A stretch of DNA of 64,000 bases from Tubulanus polymorphus (GCF_964204645.1 NC_134028.1:18510153-18574152), one strand, 5' to 3'. Positions 35,101 through 46,877 are shown, counted from the first letter of the stretch. A program made the numbers and translations. The notes: generated from the letters alone by a model not told the origin.

Positions 35101-36153
35101 GGAACAGACAGCGCACAACAGTATTTATAATACGCGCTAGGAGAGCGAAGTAGTGCAACGCGCGGTTATACGTGAAAACAGAGTATACATACACTTTGCC
35201 GTGCACTGCGGAGTGTATGTACGTACGTTAGATATATGGATTACATACCAGCTGATTTACGTAGTTCGCGGATTTTAATGTGTATGCGCTGTTACGCGAA
35301 GAATTCCAATATACCGCAAAAACATCGGCAAACACACTAATTAGCCTATGTCAATAGCAAATGAAAAAGCGCACATGTGTGGAACCAATTAACTCTCAGT
35401 TCAACAAAAATGATGCCAAACATTTGTCGACTGCCTCTCTCCAAAAACCTTTCAAAGAAAGAATGTATTTTGTACGAGTCGGTCAAAATAAGACAATGAC
35501 AAGACAAAGCCGGGCTAGGACTATATAAATCGACACACTTACTAAGTTCGAGATACTAAATTAGAGAGCCGACTCTATTATAATCCTCACAACCGAACAA
35601 ACTAACAGCGAACTAAGCTCGGCACAAATATAAAATGAATTGCTCGCCATTTTGTGACTCCCGAAATTACGTCAGAGGTGCGAAATTCCCGGAAATTCAG
35701 AGAATTTCCCGTTTTCACATCGGAAACTCAAATATAGGTCAACACAAGAAACTTATAGAAAGCGAAGAATTTTCGATGCTTTTCGCGTTTTTCTCGAAAA
35801 ATATTGCATCGTCCGTTCGAAGCTTACCGGCCTGACCTCTGCGCATCATTTCTACTTGCTTCACGATATAAGACAACCTCGTAAGTATTACCACTAAATT
35901 TTGTGCCGCGATTTAACATACTCTTGGCAGACTGCCAACCAACAGCCATAACATAGGTAAACCAAAAAGTCTCTGTGAGTACATCCCTGTTGAATATAAA
36001 TCCTTAAACCCAAGTCCAAGACGTCTCAGAATGGGGATTGATCAGCATGGAAATGTGCCGAGTGGTGATTAGGAAAGTGCTTCAGCGCCATCAGACATGT
36101 CCCAGGGTTCTGAATCAGAATCAGACAAAACATCATCTGATAGTGAGGAAAAG
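32165..36153 (+). pseudogene. Unclassified DDE-like transposase pseudogene, split by insertion
   Basis: Pieces in order: an acidic N-terminal exon (32165-32325; VYKPSSDE, donor at GGTAAG), then after an acceptor near 32884 RGRRRKRDPASWKRNIRK and an EYMDTKG/CNCAKKRF region, YLASCIKFSKPKRHYE with KQMCKAA, then [33 protein letters not shown], HLIAxSDSCGGQNKNKN, HKFPIPGHTFLGCDRDFG and NPFKVMRMTRKDF. I know this as a family repeated through invertebrate genomes, but not its formal name. HD (33505) and SDSCGG are candidate catalytic acids. At least four frameshifts break it. After the insertion at 34184-35964 the frame resumes with SLCEYIPVEYKSLNPSPRR and an acidic tail ending at 36153. Confidence 0.65.
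34184..35964. mobile_element. TIR element nested in the transposase pseudogene
   Basis: Ends TGGTTTACCT (34184-34193) and AGGTAAACCA (35955-35964) are exact inverted repeats of 10 bp. Flanks CAAAG (34179-34183) and AAAAG (35965-35969) look like a 5-bp target duplication with one change. The host reading frame continues from DLIISHRQ directly into SLCEYIPVEY when the element is removed. 1781 bp, no protein recognised. A partial copy is at 20940-21729. Confidence 0.75.
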
Positions 36154-37612
36154 TAAGGCTTAATTTAATGCTCACATGAGGTATTGAATTGATATCTATA
36201 TGGAATTAGAATGAGAAGTTTTGCATAAAAAATCAATTTTCACATCTGTGCTACCTGTTTGAAAATCTATGTTGGTTATTTGGTTCATGCACGGAAATCA
36301 TTTACGTGTTCCAAAATGCGTTTAAAATTTTAGGCAAAAATCCCAAGCTGGGGCAAATTGTATTTTATGTACATTTCGCATACTGTTCATTTCATGAAAA
36401 CATGCAATTTTTCAAGAGTTGTTGTATTTTAAAAAATAAAATTCTATCTTAAAGAATCTTTTTGCTTTTTCTCAAAATGAACATTTTGTGGGTCGTCTGG
36501 TTTTTGCATGGTGCCACAGAGTTGTTTTACACAATGTTGTTTGACAACCATTGGGGTCTCTGTGAAAACTCCTATCGCCGATATATATCAGGTAGATGCG
36601 GTTCGTTTGGCTGGCTGCGATTCGAATTATTCAAATTTAAATTCAGTGAAACAAGTAGATGGTCTTGGAAACTGTACCTGTGACGTTAATCCAAGCGATT
36701 GTCAAGTGTCGTTGATTAATGGAAAAGGGTGGAATTCAGATCAGAAGTACCGTCGTTTGAAGATAATGCATCGTTTAGAAAGAGTCTTCAGGAGATAATA
36801 TAAAACCGGACTGAAACTTAACCCAAAAGTGCCTGTTCGGACGTCGTTCTTTAATTCATCACAGTCATCGGATTTTGTACCAGGGATTGAAGCAGGTTCA
36901 TTGAAAGTGGAAGTGATTACGAAGTGGCCGACGCTGAAAACAGTAGAAGTTCCGGAGTTCATTTACCGACTACTATCGGAAATAAGGTAGTATCTTGGGT
37001 CCTTTCCTAGTATCCCATGGACTCCGGTAACGCTACCCAGATCCGGGAATAGAATATTCCACAAATGAGTCAATTTTTCGCTTAACTGTAACCAAGGAAC
37101 TGCTTCCATACCGTCGCACACTTTGTCAACAATGTAGAATAGCTGATATCCTAGAACGCGATCAGGATTACTAAAATGACCGATAGTGAGATCAGCGACT
37201 TTTGATTCCGCAGTGACTTGGGACTGTCGAATACTTTGACCTTGAATTGTTTGCTTTTTCGTTTTCAAATGACTATGCCCTGCTGCCACTTTCGAACTAA
37301 CATAACTAATATCGCAACATTCATCTATAAATACGATAATGCATTCTTTATATTCGCCATCTCCAATAAATATCGGAACTGTTCACATACCTATCATGTT
37401 TTTCTCACGACTATCGACTGTGAATGTAAGCAATGTGACTTTCGTTTGTTTCGGATTAGTTTCTGATGACAATTGTTCTAATTCTGGATTTCTGTTATTG
37501 TTTTCGGAATTGTCATTACTGCTAACTGGATTCTGAGGAGTCAGTTTTCTATTTCTATGCAGTAAAGGATAGTGCGACAGCTTACATCCAGACATATTAC
37601 ACTCGTTACTGG

Positions 37613-37747
37613 TGTTATGTATTTGATATTGTATACACTGTACAGTGATGACATCTGGTGGTAACAATATAAGTTAGATTTTATCTCCAACATGGCTTCC
37701 TTGTTGTAATTGTATTTTGAGCTCTAGGACAACTCAAGGATCTAACA
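37613..37747 (+). repeat. Gypsy 5' LTR (135 bp)
   Basis: TG...CA ends; two differences from the 3' LTR (A/T near position 25, A/G near position 123). Unusually short for a Gypsy LTR. Confidence 0.95.
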
Positions 37748-37795
37748 TGGTGTCAGAGTAGTGATTGGACCAGAATCGTAAGTCATCTGTTAAAT

Positions 37796-38670
37796 ATGGA
37801 GCTCCTGCAACCTCCGAAGTTCACTGCGAACAAAGCTGGTCCCAATTTAGCCAAAGAATGGGCTGATTTTATAAGCGAATTCGACATCTACCTCGTTGCT
37901 TCCGGCAAACAAGATGGCGCAAAAGACAATAAAAAAATCGCCCTCCTGTTGTACGCGATGGGGCGAGAATACCAGACTGTATTCACAAACCTTACATTTA
38001 CCGAAGGTATGGATAAAAAGAAATATGATGTCAAAGGGTCATTTAACGACTATTTCGAGCCCAGAAAACTCCGTAAGGGTTATATTACGTTATTTCAAAA
38101 CCGGAAGCAAAACGCAAATGAGTCCATCCAAGAATATATCACCGTTTTAAAAGACTTGGCCAGTAAATGTGAATATATTGAACCGAATTTGTCCGAACAA
38201 CTGTGCGTGGCACTTAGTAACGGCATCAGGGACAGTAAATTACGTGAGAAATTATGGGCGGAAGATCTAAAACTGTCATACGAAAAGCGATACAATTCGA
38301 ACAACAACAATTTATGAGACCACTATACGATAGGTCGAACCCTCCTAGCGCAGACATAAATGCCTATAGCCGTGGACGCAGCACGTTTAGAGGCTATCGC
38401 GGGCGTGGTGGTGGTGCACGCTCACGCGCACCGTCCCAACGTGGTCGGGGAAATGGTACGACTACAAGTTTCGATAACCGGATTCAGTTTTCACCACGTG
38501 GACGTGGTAGATGGCAGCAATGAGCTGGCTATAATAATAATAGTGGTAATTTTAATAACGCGTGTGTCCAGTGTGGTGGTCGCCATCCACCTGCACGATG
38601 CCCTGCGTATGGTAAGACCTGCAGACACTGTCATAAATACAACCATTTCGAAAAATGCTGCAGAACTACA
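37796..38670 (+). pseudogene. Gypsy gag
   Basis: ATG 48 bases after the LTR. Encodes a capsid-like region (EWADFISEFDIYL, KRKQNANESIQEYITVLKDLA, LREKLW), then, after a frameshift near 38260, an Arg/Gly-rich stretch (RGRSTFRGYRGRGGG) and, past a TGA at 38521, the nucleocapsid knuckle pair CVQCGGRHPPARCPAYG and CRHCHKYNHFEKCC. Confidence 0.85.
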
Positions 38671-38676
38671 AATCGT

Positions 38677-41600
38677 GTGTACGAAAATTACGCTGACATA
38701 AACGAACAATCCAATTTGTACGATTATAATGCTGATCAGTACGTCTCAGCTGATCGACTGCAGTCTGGAGTATGGCAAGCGTCCGTACAGAGAGCAAACA
38801 ACCGAGAACCGAACAACTGGAGCTTTAAACTGCAGACTCCAGGTTGTGGCTACGTCAACTTTAAAATCGATACTGGGGCTGAGATCAACGCTATTTCAAA
38901 AGGTTGTTACAACAGTATGAGAATTAAACCTCCGATTATGTACAGCGATACGATAATTTACGGCTTTGGTCAACAAACAGTGAAACCGGTTGGATGTGTG
39001 AAGATTCCTGTAGTGTACAAAAATAAAGGAGAAACTTTACGATGCGAAATAATAGACGGCGAAGTACCGAACATTTTGTGTTTAAACAGTAGTATTAAAT
39101 TAAATCTGGTGAAACGTATCTATTCCGGTACTAACAAGGAGCACCAAGGTCCAGTATTAAAAAACTCTAATGACATTCAGAATCAACAGAAACATGAAAA
39201 TATCGAAAAATGTACGGATCCGAAGATAAAAGAACTCTTGTATGAATATATTGATGTATTTGATGGAATCGGTATGATTCCCGGTAAAGTATCGCTCAGG
39301 TATGACCAGCATGCCACACCCGTTTCACACCCTCCTCGAGGCGTTCCTGTGCCATTGCGCCTTCCCTAAAAACGGAAGTTAGAGGAACTAGTGGGGCTGG
39401 ACATACTTGAGAGAGTACCTGATGGTGAAGAAACACCATGGTTAAGTAGTGTTCACGTTTTATTAAAGAAAGACAATGTCGATGTTAGAGTTACTATCGA
39501 CCCTAAAGATTTAAATGAAGCCTTAATAAGGGAAGTTTTTCCTATGACTACTGATGATGAAGTGCTCACCAGGGTTCATGGCAGCAAACTATTTACGGTT
39601 CTAGATGCTAACTCTGGGTTTTATCAGCTGGAATTGGATGATGAGTCAAAGGCTTAAACTAGTTTTAACACACCTTTTGGCCGTTTCCGATATAAAAGGT
39701 TGCCAATGGGTATAAAATCGGCACCGGAATTATTTCAACGCCGAATGGTTGATATCTTTGGTGATTTGCCAAACGTGAACATTATAGTTGATGATATGTT
39801 GTTAGACTCTAAAGATACTATTGAACATTACCGTGTATTAAAAAGTGTTCTTCAGAGAGCGAGAGAAAAGAATGTTAAATTCTCATTACGGAAACTGGCA
39901 GCTTGTGCGAGCTCAGTTAAATATTCAGGTCATATCTTATCTGATGAAGGTTGTAAGATTGACCCCGAGAAGGCAAAAGCGGTCACAGAAATGCCTATGC
40001 CCAGTTCAGTAGGCGAAATTCAACGGTTGCTAGGCATGGCAACCTACGTCTGTAAATTTCTACCTCACCTGTCACACATCACAGAACCGCTTAGGCAGTT
40101 AATAAAAGAATCCCATAAAGAGGATTTCATGTGGCACTTTGATAAAATCCACAGTGACGCTGTTAATAATATTAAGCAGGCGATGACCAGTGCACCTGTG
40201 TAAAAATTTTATAGTGTAACCGATCCGATATTGATCCAATGTGACGCTAGTCAATCTGGTCTAGGTTGTATATTGATGCAAAATGAACACCCTGTTGTTT
40301 TTGGGTCTAAGGCTCTTACTGATGCTGAATACGCATATGCCCAAATAGAAAAAGAGCTTTTAGCTATTGTGTTTGCGTTAAGAAAATTCCATACGTATGT
40401 ATATGGTAGACAGGATATAACTGTCGAGACCGATCATCTGCCACTTATAAGAATTTTTCAAAAACCTCTTAACCAGGTACCTCTTAGGTTACAAAGAATG
40501 CGGTTGAAATTGCAGCAGTATGATTTCAAAATTGTTCATGAAAGCGGAAAAGATATTCCAGCTGCAGATGCCTTAAGTAGGGCATATTTACCCGAAACAG
40601 GTCCAGCTCTTAATGACTTCAGTCACATATTTTCTATATCGAGTAACGAAGTAAAAATGGTGTACTATTTGAATTCTCAAAAGTTAGATAAGGTTACATT
40701 AGAAACTGGGAAAGACGACTCATTACAAGAATTGATTAAGTATGTAGTATCTGATTGGCCTGCAAGTAAGCAGAGCCTTGATTCTAGAATTAGAAATTAC
40801 TATGATTATAGAGAGGAAATTTGTTATACAGATGGTATTTTGTTTAAAGGGGAAAGAATTATCATTCCCTCTACATTAAGACATACAGTATTATCGGACA
40901 TTCATAGTAGCCACCAGGGTATTGTTAAAAACAAGAACTTTGCGAGAGAATTGTTTTTCTGGCCTGGAATTACCAAAGAGGAAGAAGACATGGTAGCAAA
41001 ATGTGAACGTTGTCAGGAGAACAGAAGACAGCAAGAAAAGGAGCCTATGATTGCATCTCCAGTACCAACGTTACCATGGAAACATGTGGCTGTAGACCTA
41101 TTTGATTTTGAAAGTGAGAAATGGTTGATATGTGTTGATTACTATAGCGAGTACTTTGAGATAGAGAAATTATGTCCAGATGCTACTGGTCCAACAGTCA
41201 TCAAACAGCTGAGAAAATGGTTTTCGACACATGGTATACCAGATACAGTCACGTCGGACAATGGCCCACCATTTGATAGTTTTGAGTTTGGGAGATTTGC
41301 TGAACGATATGGATTCAAGCATGACCCATCTTCACCGAAACATCCGCAAGGGAATGGTCTCGCTGAGAAAGCGGTAGGCATAGCTAAATCAATGCTGAAA
41401 AAATGTGCACAAACTAACCAAGACCCCTATTTGGCTTTACTGGTTATCAGAAATACACCTCGTGACAATATTGTGGGTTCACCTGCACAGCGAATGTTCA
41501 GTAGGCGTACGAAAACTCACTTGCCAACAGCACCCGCTAGATTACAGCCTGAGATTCGAGAACCAGAAGCTGTGAGAGCCCATATGGAACATCACAGGGC

Positions 41601-41982
41601 TAAGGCTAAAGCCTACCACGACAAAGGAACAAGACCTCTCGATAGGCTGAATACTGATGACACAGTCAGGATTAGAACTGGTAAAACTTGGACTCCAGCA
41701 CTGATGTTACCAGAAGAAAAACAACCCCGGAAACCCAGATCATATGCAGTATTAACCCCTAATGGCACTATTTTTGATAGGGCAGAGAGGATACATACTG
41801 ACAACGACGCTCAAGAGGTTGACCCTCAGGACATATCAGACCACAGGGTACTAAATGTTCCAAAACAAAATGCTCCAAAAACACCGATCAGGGTTCCTGC
41901 GACTCCTGAAGCCAGAACTCCTGATATTCAGCCTCCTATGCGGCACAGTCCTATTCCTATGTTAGTAGATAATTTCCCTTAA
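38677..41982 (+). pseudogene. Gypsy pol (PR-RT-RH-IN)
   Basis: Protease: FKIDTGAEINAIS (active site DTGA) at about 38855. Reverse transcriptase: RVTIDPKDLNEAL, FTVLDANSGFYQL, PFGRFRYKRLPMG, IIVDDML (catalytic VDD). RNase H: LIQCDASQSGLGCIL to VETDHLPL. Integrase: HSSHQGIVK...CERCQ zinc part, then VDLFDFESEKW, TSDNGPPFDS and PQGNGLAEKAV (DDE). Stops at 39367, 39655 and 40201 break an otherwise continuous frame; from 40231 to 41982 it is open for 583 codons. Recently active, now dead unless the stops are sequencing errors. Confidence 0.93.
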
Positions 41983-42315
41983 CCTAGTGTTCAACCTAGT
42001 CCTATCTCTGTCAAAGCAGATTATGGTCAAAATACTACTAGGTCAAACAACCCGCTAGGTATCTAAACACTATTTGGGTAAAATTGGAACCCCCTGATAA
42101 GTAATGGTCGTAAAGTGTTATTATGCTTATTTTCTATATCAGACAGTTTTTACTTGTAACTAGTTCAGTTAACAGGCTGGTTTTACTATTTTTGAGTATC
42201 CCAACCTATTTTAGTGTACGTTAGTGTTTAAGTTGATTTGTGTAATTTTCATATGGTTACTGATCATTGTTATTTTAGGATATTACTTTTCTTTAATTTT
42301 TGTTAAAAAAGAAGA

Positions 42316-42450
42316 TGTTATGTATTTGATATTGTATACTCTGTACAGTGATGACATCTGGTGGTAACAATATAAGTTAGATTTTATCTCCAACATGGCT
42401 TCCTTGTTGTAATTGTATTTTGAGCTCTAGGACAACTCGAGGATCTAACA
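42316..42450 (+). repeat. Gypsy 3' LTR (135 bp)
   Basis: 98.5% identical to the 5' LTR by eye (two substitutions), preceded by a purine-rich tract. Confidence 0.95.
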
Positions 42451-42980
42451 ACTGGAACTACAATTCGAACCGAGATGACTGGGTAATAAACAGCGGAAAC
42501 ATAAGCCAAATTTCTTGGCTGCAAGCCAACGATCATCAACACTTCTCGACTTAAACTGATAACATTTGGGTGCGCAGTGATTCTGACCACAAATGTGATA
42601 TTTCGCAACATTTCCGACAAAAGTACCTCGCCTTCTCGAACTATCTCACGATCTTCGTTTTCCCACATTGGAATCAGTATTTCTATCGCCGCTGACAGTA
42701 TGCAGACCTCTAACTGATTCATGCGCTCTAATTTTTCTATTGATGATTTCGGCAAACCATTCACTTAATGTTGAGCAATCTTTCCATATATTCAAACATG
42801 CAACCAAACATAACGATTCATTCAAAGTGCACAGTGTCACTGGACAAAGTAACATCAATTTGATTGTTGTGGAAGGCAAGTATTTAGTACATTTTTCGAC
42901 TCCCGGTTTTTGTATTTAATTGCTTACCATACAGTGCTGCGACCAGGGCACTTGGTACTACTTTTGGCGGTTAATTCTGT

Positions 42981-43368
42981 TGTATATTAAGCCGCCATAG
43001 TTGTCGTTAGTGAATAAATGGTGTGTTGATATTCTTATAAATATCTCTTATGATTCATTTATTTCTCTAGGTAAGTGTATTGTTATTATTGACGTTATAT
43101 GCAGCTCGGTTAAAGCGCGTAGGATGGTGTATAAAGGTATCAATTATAGTTATTCTTTGAAGATCAATATGGCTGGCCTATATGAGTCAGTGCGTGCTAC
43201 ATTTGTAAGTAGAGTGAAACTATGAATATAATGGTGCTTTATAAGTCTAGTAAACAATTATAAATGGTGAATTCGGTTGTATATTAAGCCGCCATAGTTG
43301 TCGGTAGTGAATAAATGGTGTGTTGATATTCTTATAAATATCTCTTATGATTCATTTATTTCTCTAGG
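42981..43368 (+). repeat. Direct repeat, 91 bp, 297 bp apart
   Basis: 42981-43071 and 43278-43368 are almost identical (one change), running from tgtatattaagccgcc to ttatttctctagg. The end tttctctag resembles a splice acceptor in both. It may be a tandem duplication or short terminal repeats of an unknown element; no inverted ends or TSD seen. Confidence 0.7.
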
Positions 43369-43369
43369 A

Positions 43370-44686
43370 TTAAACCGAGGTCTAAGGTGTGAGGTTGTCC
43401 ATCTTGCAGGTGTGGCGCTGGGAAGTGTGTCAAAGAACCTGTGAATAGCAGCTCTTCTGGTCCCCACACGTCAGAAACTCGAACGATCGATTAGGCCTCA
43501 CTGCATCCGTTATGAACCGGTTCAAAGATCATTAAGGCCGACTGAGTTTAAAGGCATCATTCCTGGCTGTTATATTGTGATAAAAAATTAAGTCACATAG
43601 CTAGCCACAAACAATCTACGTCACACATAACAAATGTTACAAAATCAATAACTGTACATACTCATTTCTTTTCACGGATGTATCTGATAACAATGTTTTT
43701 TACAGTTTGAGGCTTCTGCAACAAAATTTCAAGTCCCAAATCGTATATGGACTGGCCATGCTGTCATTATTCATCATCCTGTTTTCAATTTCACCATCGA
43801 AGGCATACACGTCATTACCACCAGACATCCATTCATACCGCTGGACTCCATGCCCAAATTCATACAAATGTAACAACTGAAGATTTTGCTTCACCAGCCT
43901 CATTACTTTCTACCACGAAGATGTTCATGTCAACGTCAGAATTGATGATTTGGTTAAAACCTATGGTGGCTTCGTATGTGATGGACAACACAGTGCCCCA
44001 GTCTCTCATGTTTTATTCTCGACAAGGGGCCATCTTCTACATTCCTGAGAAGTTTTGAGGTCGTCGGGGTCGAAATAAAGGTTTGACAGTCCCCCGAAAA
44101 GTGGTTCCCCAAATATCGGGACCTAAAAATTGGCCTCCGGAAAATGGTTATAATTCCCCTCGCGAGGGTCTGAGGTACTATTAACTCATTTGCGCACTAG
44201 CACCAGGCCTTCTACTATATGCCTGAGAAATTTCAGCAAGTTCTGAGTCGTTTGAAGGGTTATAATAATTTTTAGAAAATAGTCACTCTCGGGCCTAAAA
44301 ACGGATTCGCCGCTATTTTATTTGACTGTTTTAGTATAGTTCCTTGCTGTAAATAGTGCGTTATCGATCGTCTGCTCGACCGGAGCTAAAATTGAGAAAA
44401 TTTACCGGAACTATTTTTGATCGATTGCGCTGTAAATAGGACGAATAGGTAAGGGTTTTTAATCATTTTATCATCCAAATTGTACATAAAAAAGGTCTAT
44501 GATAGTTTTAAACAGTTTAAGATAGTTTAAAGCGTAATATTTGAGAATTTTTGAACTTTTTATAGGATGAATGCTCATTGCAGGTCACTGTGTCCCAATT
44601 CAATAAAATTTTACTGAAAAGACTACTAGACCCGCTGTCAAATTTTGTTCTATGAAATTAGATGTTGTGAGGTTATTCATAAAATT
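43370..44686. other. No gene assigned; one exon-like segment
   Basis: At 43706 an acceptor (ttttttacag) opens a frame of 54 codons with NRIWTGHAVIIHHPVFNF and IHVITTRHPFIPLDS, followed in another frame by VHVNVRIDDLVKTYGGFVCDG. It reads like real coding sequence but I do not recognise it. 44060-44680 is AT-rich, non-coding. Confidence 0.35.
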
Positions 44687-45113
44687 TCAGGACGCACGGT
44701 ACCCTAAAAATATTTTTCATACCCCAAAAACCCTGAAATATTATCATTTTAGGAGTCATTTGGACCCGCTGGTTTTTGGTTGATCCGAGATCCGGTGTCG
44801 TATTTTTCTACGATACATTAGATACTTTTACGTGTACCCTAGAAGTTTCAGGGCACTCGGTACCCTAAAAATATTTTTTAGACCCCCAAAATGCCTTAAA
44901 TTGGCAAAATATTGATTTTTTCAGAGTCATTTGTACCCGCTGGTTTTTTGGTTGAACCGAGATCTGGTGTCGTATTTTTCAATGATACATTAGATACTTT
45001 AACGTGTACCCTAGAAGTTTCAGAGTGCCAGGTACCTTAGAAATATTTTTTAGACTCCCCGAGATACCACAAATTTGCAAAATATTGATTATGTATTGAT
45101 GTCTTTCATTTCA
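44687..45113 (+). repeat. Tandem repeat, about 165-172 bp, 2.5 units
   Basis: Units begin at about 44687, 44848 and 45020 and share ggtaccctaaaaatattttt, gtcatttg-acccgctggtttttggttga and gataca-ttagatact-t-acgtgtaccctagaagtttcag. The third unit breaks off and leads straight into the splice acceptor at 45113. Confidence 0.85.
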
Positions 45114-45777
45114 GCAGGGAAGCGGATTCTGATTACGATCCATTCGCGGATGAATCCACAAATATCGACACGGATGGTTAGGATCTTACTGCCATCTATG
45201 GTTTTGTACTACTGAACATACTTCTAATTACAATTTGACTCAATTTCAGTATCAAGCGATGAGTTGGAGAAGTCGACTCCGTCCAAGAAATTGAAGCTGA
45301 CTACGTCGAAGTCGACTCCATTGAAAAAGATGACTCTGTCGAAAAAGATGACTCCGTCGACGAAGTTCTATGAAAATTCGTGAACCGAACAAAGCTGCGA
45401 ATCCAGTCCCGGCTCCGGCCCCGGCAAATCAGTTGCGTCGGAATCAACTGGACTGGAACGACTTCCAGTATGCGATTCCCCCTGAAAAGTTTGAATTGTA
45501 TGTCCATCAAATAAGTTTGATGGAGTTGCAACTGTGACGAAATCGGCGTGGCGATACACTGACAAATCACCGTTATTACCTGATTTCATCACATATCTAT
45601 CTGGAAATTTGATGGAAGTGAGTACCAGATATCTTATTGTCACAATGAGATTCCACGTATATTTGTATGTTACCTTTTATTTCCAGCTTCTGACCGCAAC
45701 CACCGTCGATACACTAAAGCGACTCGACCAGCACCTCAAAAGCGTGCACCGAACCATTTGCCCTCGCGTCAGGGAGA

Positions 45778-46090
45778 TGTTAGAATCTATCTAATTATAT
45801 TGCTATTGTGATCTAACTTCTTTCATGTCTCTGTATCTAGCTGCCACCTGTTGGTAATTATGTGAACTTGTCAGACTATCCTTAAGATACTGACATTACT
45901 ATATATGGTAATGCAGCAAGTCACTGCACCATTATGAATATTCATGAGATGATGATATTTCTGTATTTGGAGGAATAAAGTTTAGTTCTGGTTTAGGCTT
46001 CAAGAAGTGAACATCCTTGTTGCTGTTGTCTCTCTGGTTTTGGTCTATCCACCATCAAGATCTACCATGGACGCCTCCTAAGGTTTAACA
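45778..46090 (+). repeat. Copia 5' LTR
   Basis: 313 bp, TG...CA, ends directly before the primer-binding site. Confidence 0.93.
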
Positions 46091-46106
46091 GGTTATGGGC
46101 CCAGGA
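46091..46106 (+). promoter_or_regulatory. Copia primer-binding site
   Basis: ggttatgggcccagg matches the known half-tRNA (initiator Met) priming site of Drosophila copia; gag coding follows within about 30 bases. Confidence 0.85.
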
Positions 46107-46109
46107 GGC

Positions 46110-46826
46110 TTGTTTTTGATGGTGAAGAGAAAAATTATGAACTCTGGGAGATAAAGTTTATGGGCTTTATGAGAATCAAAAAGTTGATTAAAATCTTCGA
46201 GCCAGCCCCTGATGCTAATTCAGATGATGCTTTCAACAGCTGATGAAAAAGCTCAGACATTCGCGGAATTAATCCAGCTGTTAGATGACCGCAGCTTATC
46301 GCTAGTAATGAGGGACGCTAAAGACGATGGCCCGAAAGCATTAGAAATATTGCGAGAACATTATAGGTCGAAAGGTAAACAGCGCATTATCGGACTTTAT
46401 ATTGCATTGACCAACCTAAAAAATGGATAAGATGAAAGTATAACGGACTATGTGATTCGTGCAGAAAATTCTGTGACTACCCTGAGAAGTGCTGGAGAAG
46501 AAATAAGTGACAGTCTCTTTATCGCGATGGTGATGAAAGGTTTACCGAGTGAGTATAAACCTTTTAATATTGTAATTACTCAGAATGACAGTGATAAAAA
46601 GATGTGGTTCAGTGAATTTAAAGTGGCACTAAGATCATTCGAGGAATCAGAAAAATGTCAGCAGGGTGCCAGTGCTGGTGAAGACAGTAGTCATCAGAAT
46701 GTCATGAAAATTCAGGCAGGACCTATGCCTAGAAAAAACATTGTATGTTTCCGTTGTAACAAAACGGGACATAAGGCAGTGAACTGTTATTGTAATAAAG
46801 GCAGAAATAATATGCCAAAACCGTGA
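46110..46826 (+). pseudogene. Copia gag
   Basis: Contains the gag_pre-type region (LVFDGEEKNYELWEIKFMGFM near 46108), then ALEILREHYRSKGKQRIIGLY, a stop at about 46428, ITDYVIRAENSVTTLRSAGEEIS, FIAMVMKGLPSEYKPF and the CCHC knuckle CFRCNKTGHKAVNC; ends at a stop at 46824. Two internal stops or shifts. Confidence 0.85.
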
Positions 46827-46877
46827 CAAAAATGGTGTGGAAACTGTAACTCCCATAATCAAAACGAGTGTAGAAAA

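Larger units (their letters stand above)
37613..42450 (+). mobile_element. Gypsy (Ty3-like) LTR retrotransposon, complete with TSD
   Basis: LTRs of 135 bp at 37613-37747 and 42316-42450, starting TGTTATG and ending TCTAACA, differ at two positions. Target duplication ACTGG at 37608-37612 and 42451-42455. A primer-binding site TGGTGTCAGAGTAG follows the left LTR directly, similar to initiator-tRNA type sites. A purine tract aaaaaagaaga precedes the right LTR. Internal genes are gag and pol, both interrupted by single stops. Confidence 0.95.
36741..42879 (-). pseudogene. BEL/Pao-like gag-protease remnant, split by Gypsy
   Basis: Right part (42879 down to 42456): STLSEWFAEIINRKIRAHESV, then the zinc-knuckle region CGQNHCAPKCYQFKSRSVDDRW and KFGLCFRCLLPSHLGSNC. 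Left part (37607 downwards): CNMSGCKLSHYPLLHR, a Ser/Asn linker, then a decayed protease with FIDECCDISYVSSKVA and a region near 37000 with GSVTGVHGILGKDPRYY. The order C-x-x-C ... F(K)SRSVDDRW ... LCFRCL.H...C ... C..C..HH.LLH is diagnostic of BEL/Pao gag. Several frameshifts. The Gypsy element 37613-42450 separates the two halves exactly at the ACTGG duplication. Left end uncertain. Confidence 0.75.

Noticed and set aside
36462-36798. Plus-strand Cys-containing frames as a secreted protein
   Set aside because: They are antisense to or adjacent to the decayed BEL remnant on the minus strand, have no clear signal peptide cleavage context, and shift frame midway.
37748-37761. Reading the Gypsy as a retrovirus with env
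   Set aside because: The pol frame ends at 41982 and only about 330 bases of non-coding sequence precede the 3' LTR; there is no room for an envelope gene.
41142-41804. Minus-strand open frames under Gypsy integrase
   Set aside because: Shadow frames of a gene with diagnostic integrase motifs on the plus strand.
43747-44058. 103-codon open frame as a gene
   Set aside because: Another frame at 43706 with a splice acceptor looks more protein-like, and neither has a recognised motif. Left unassigned.
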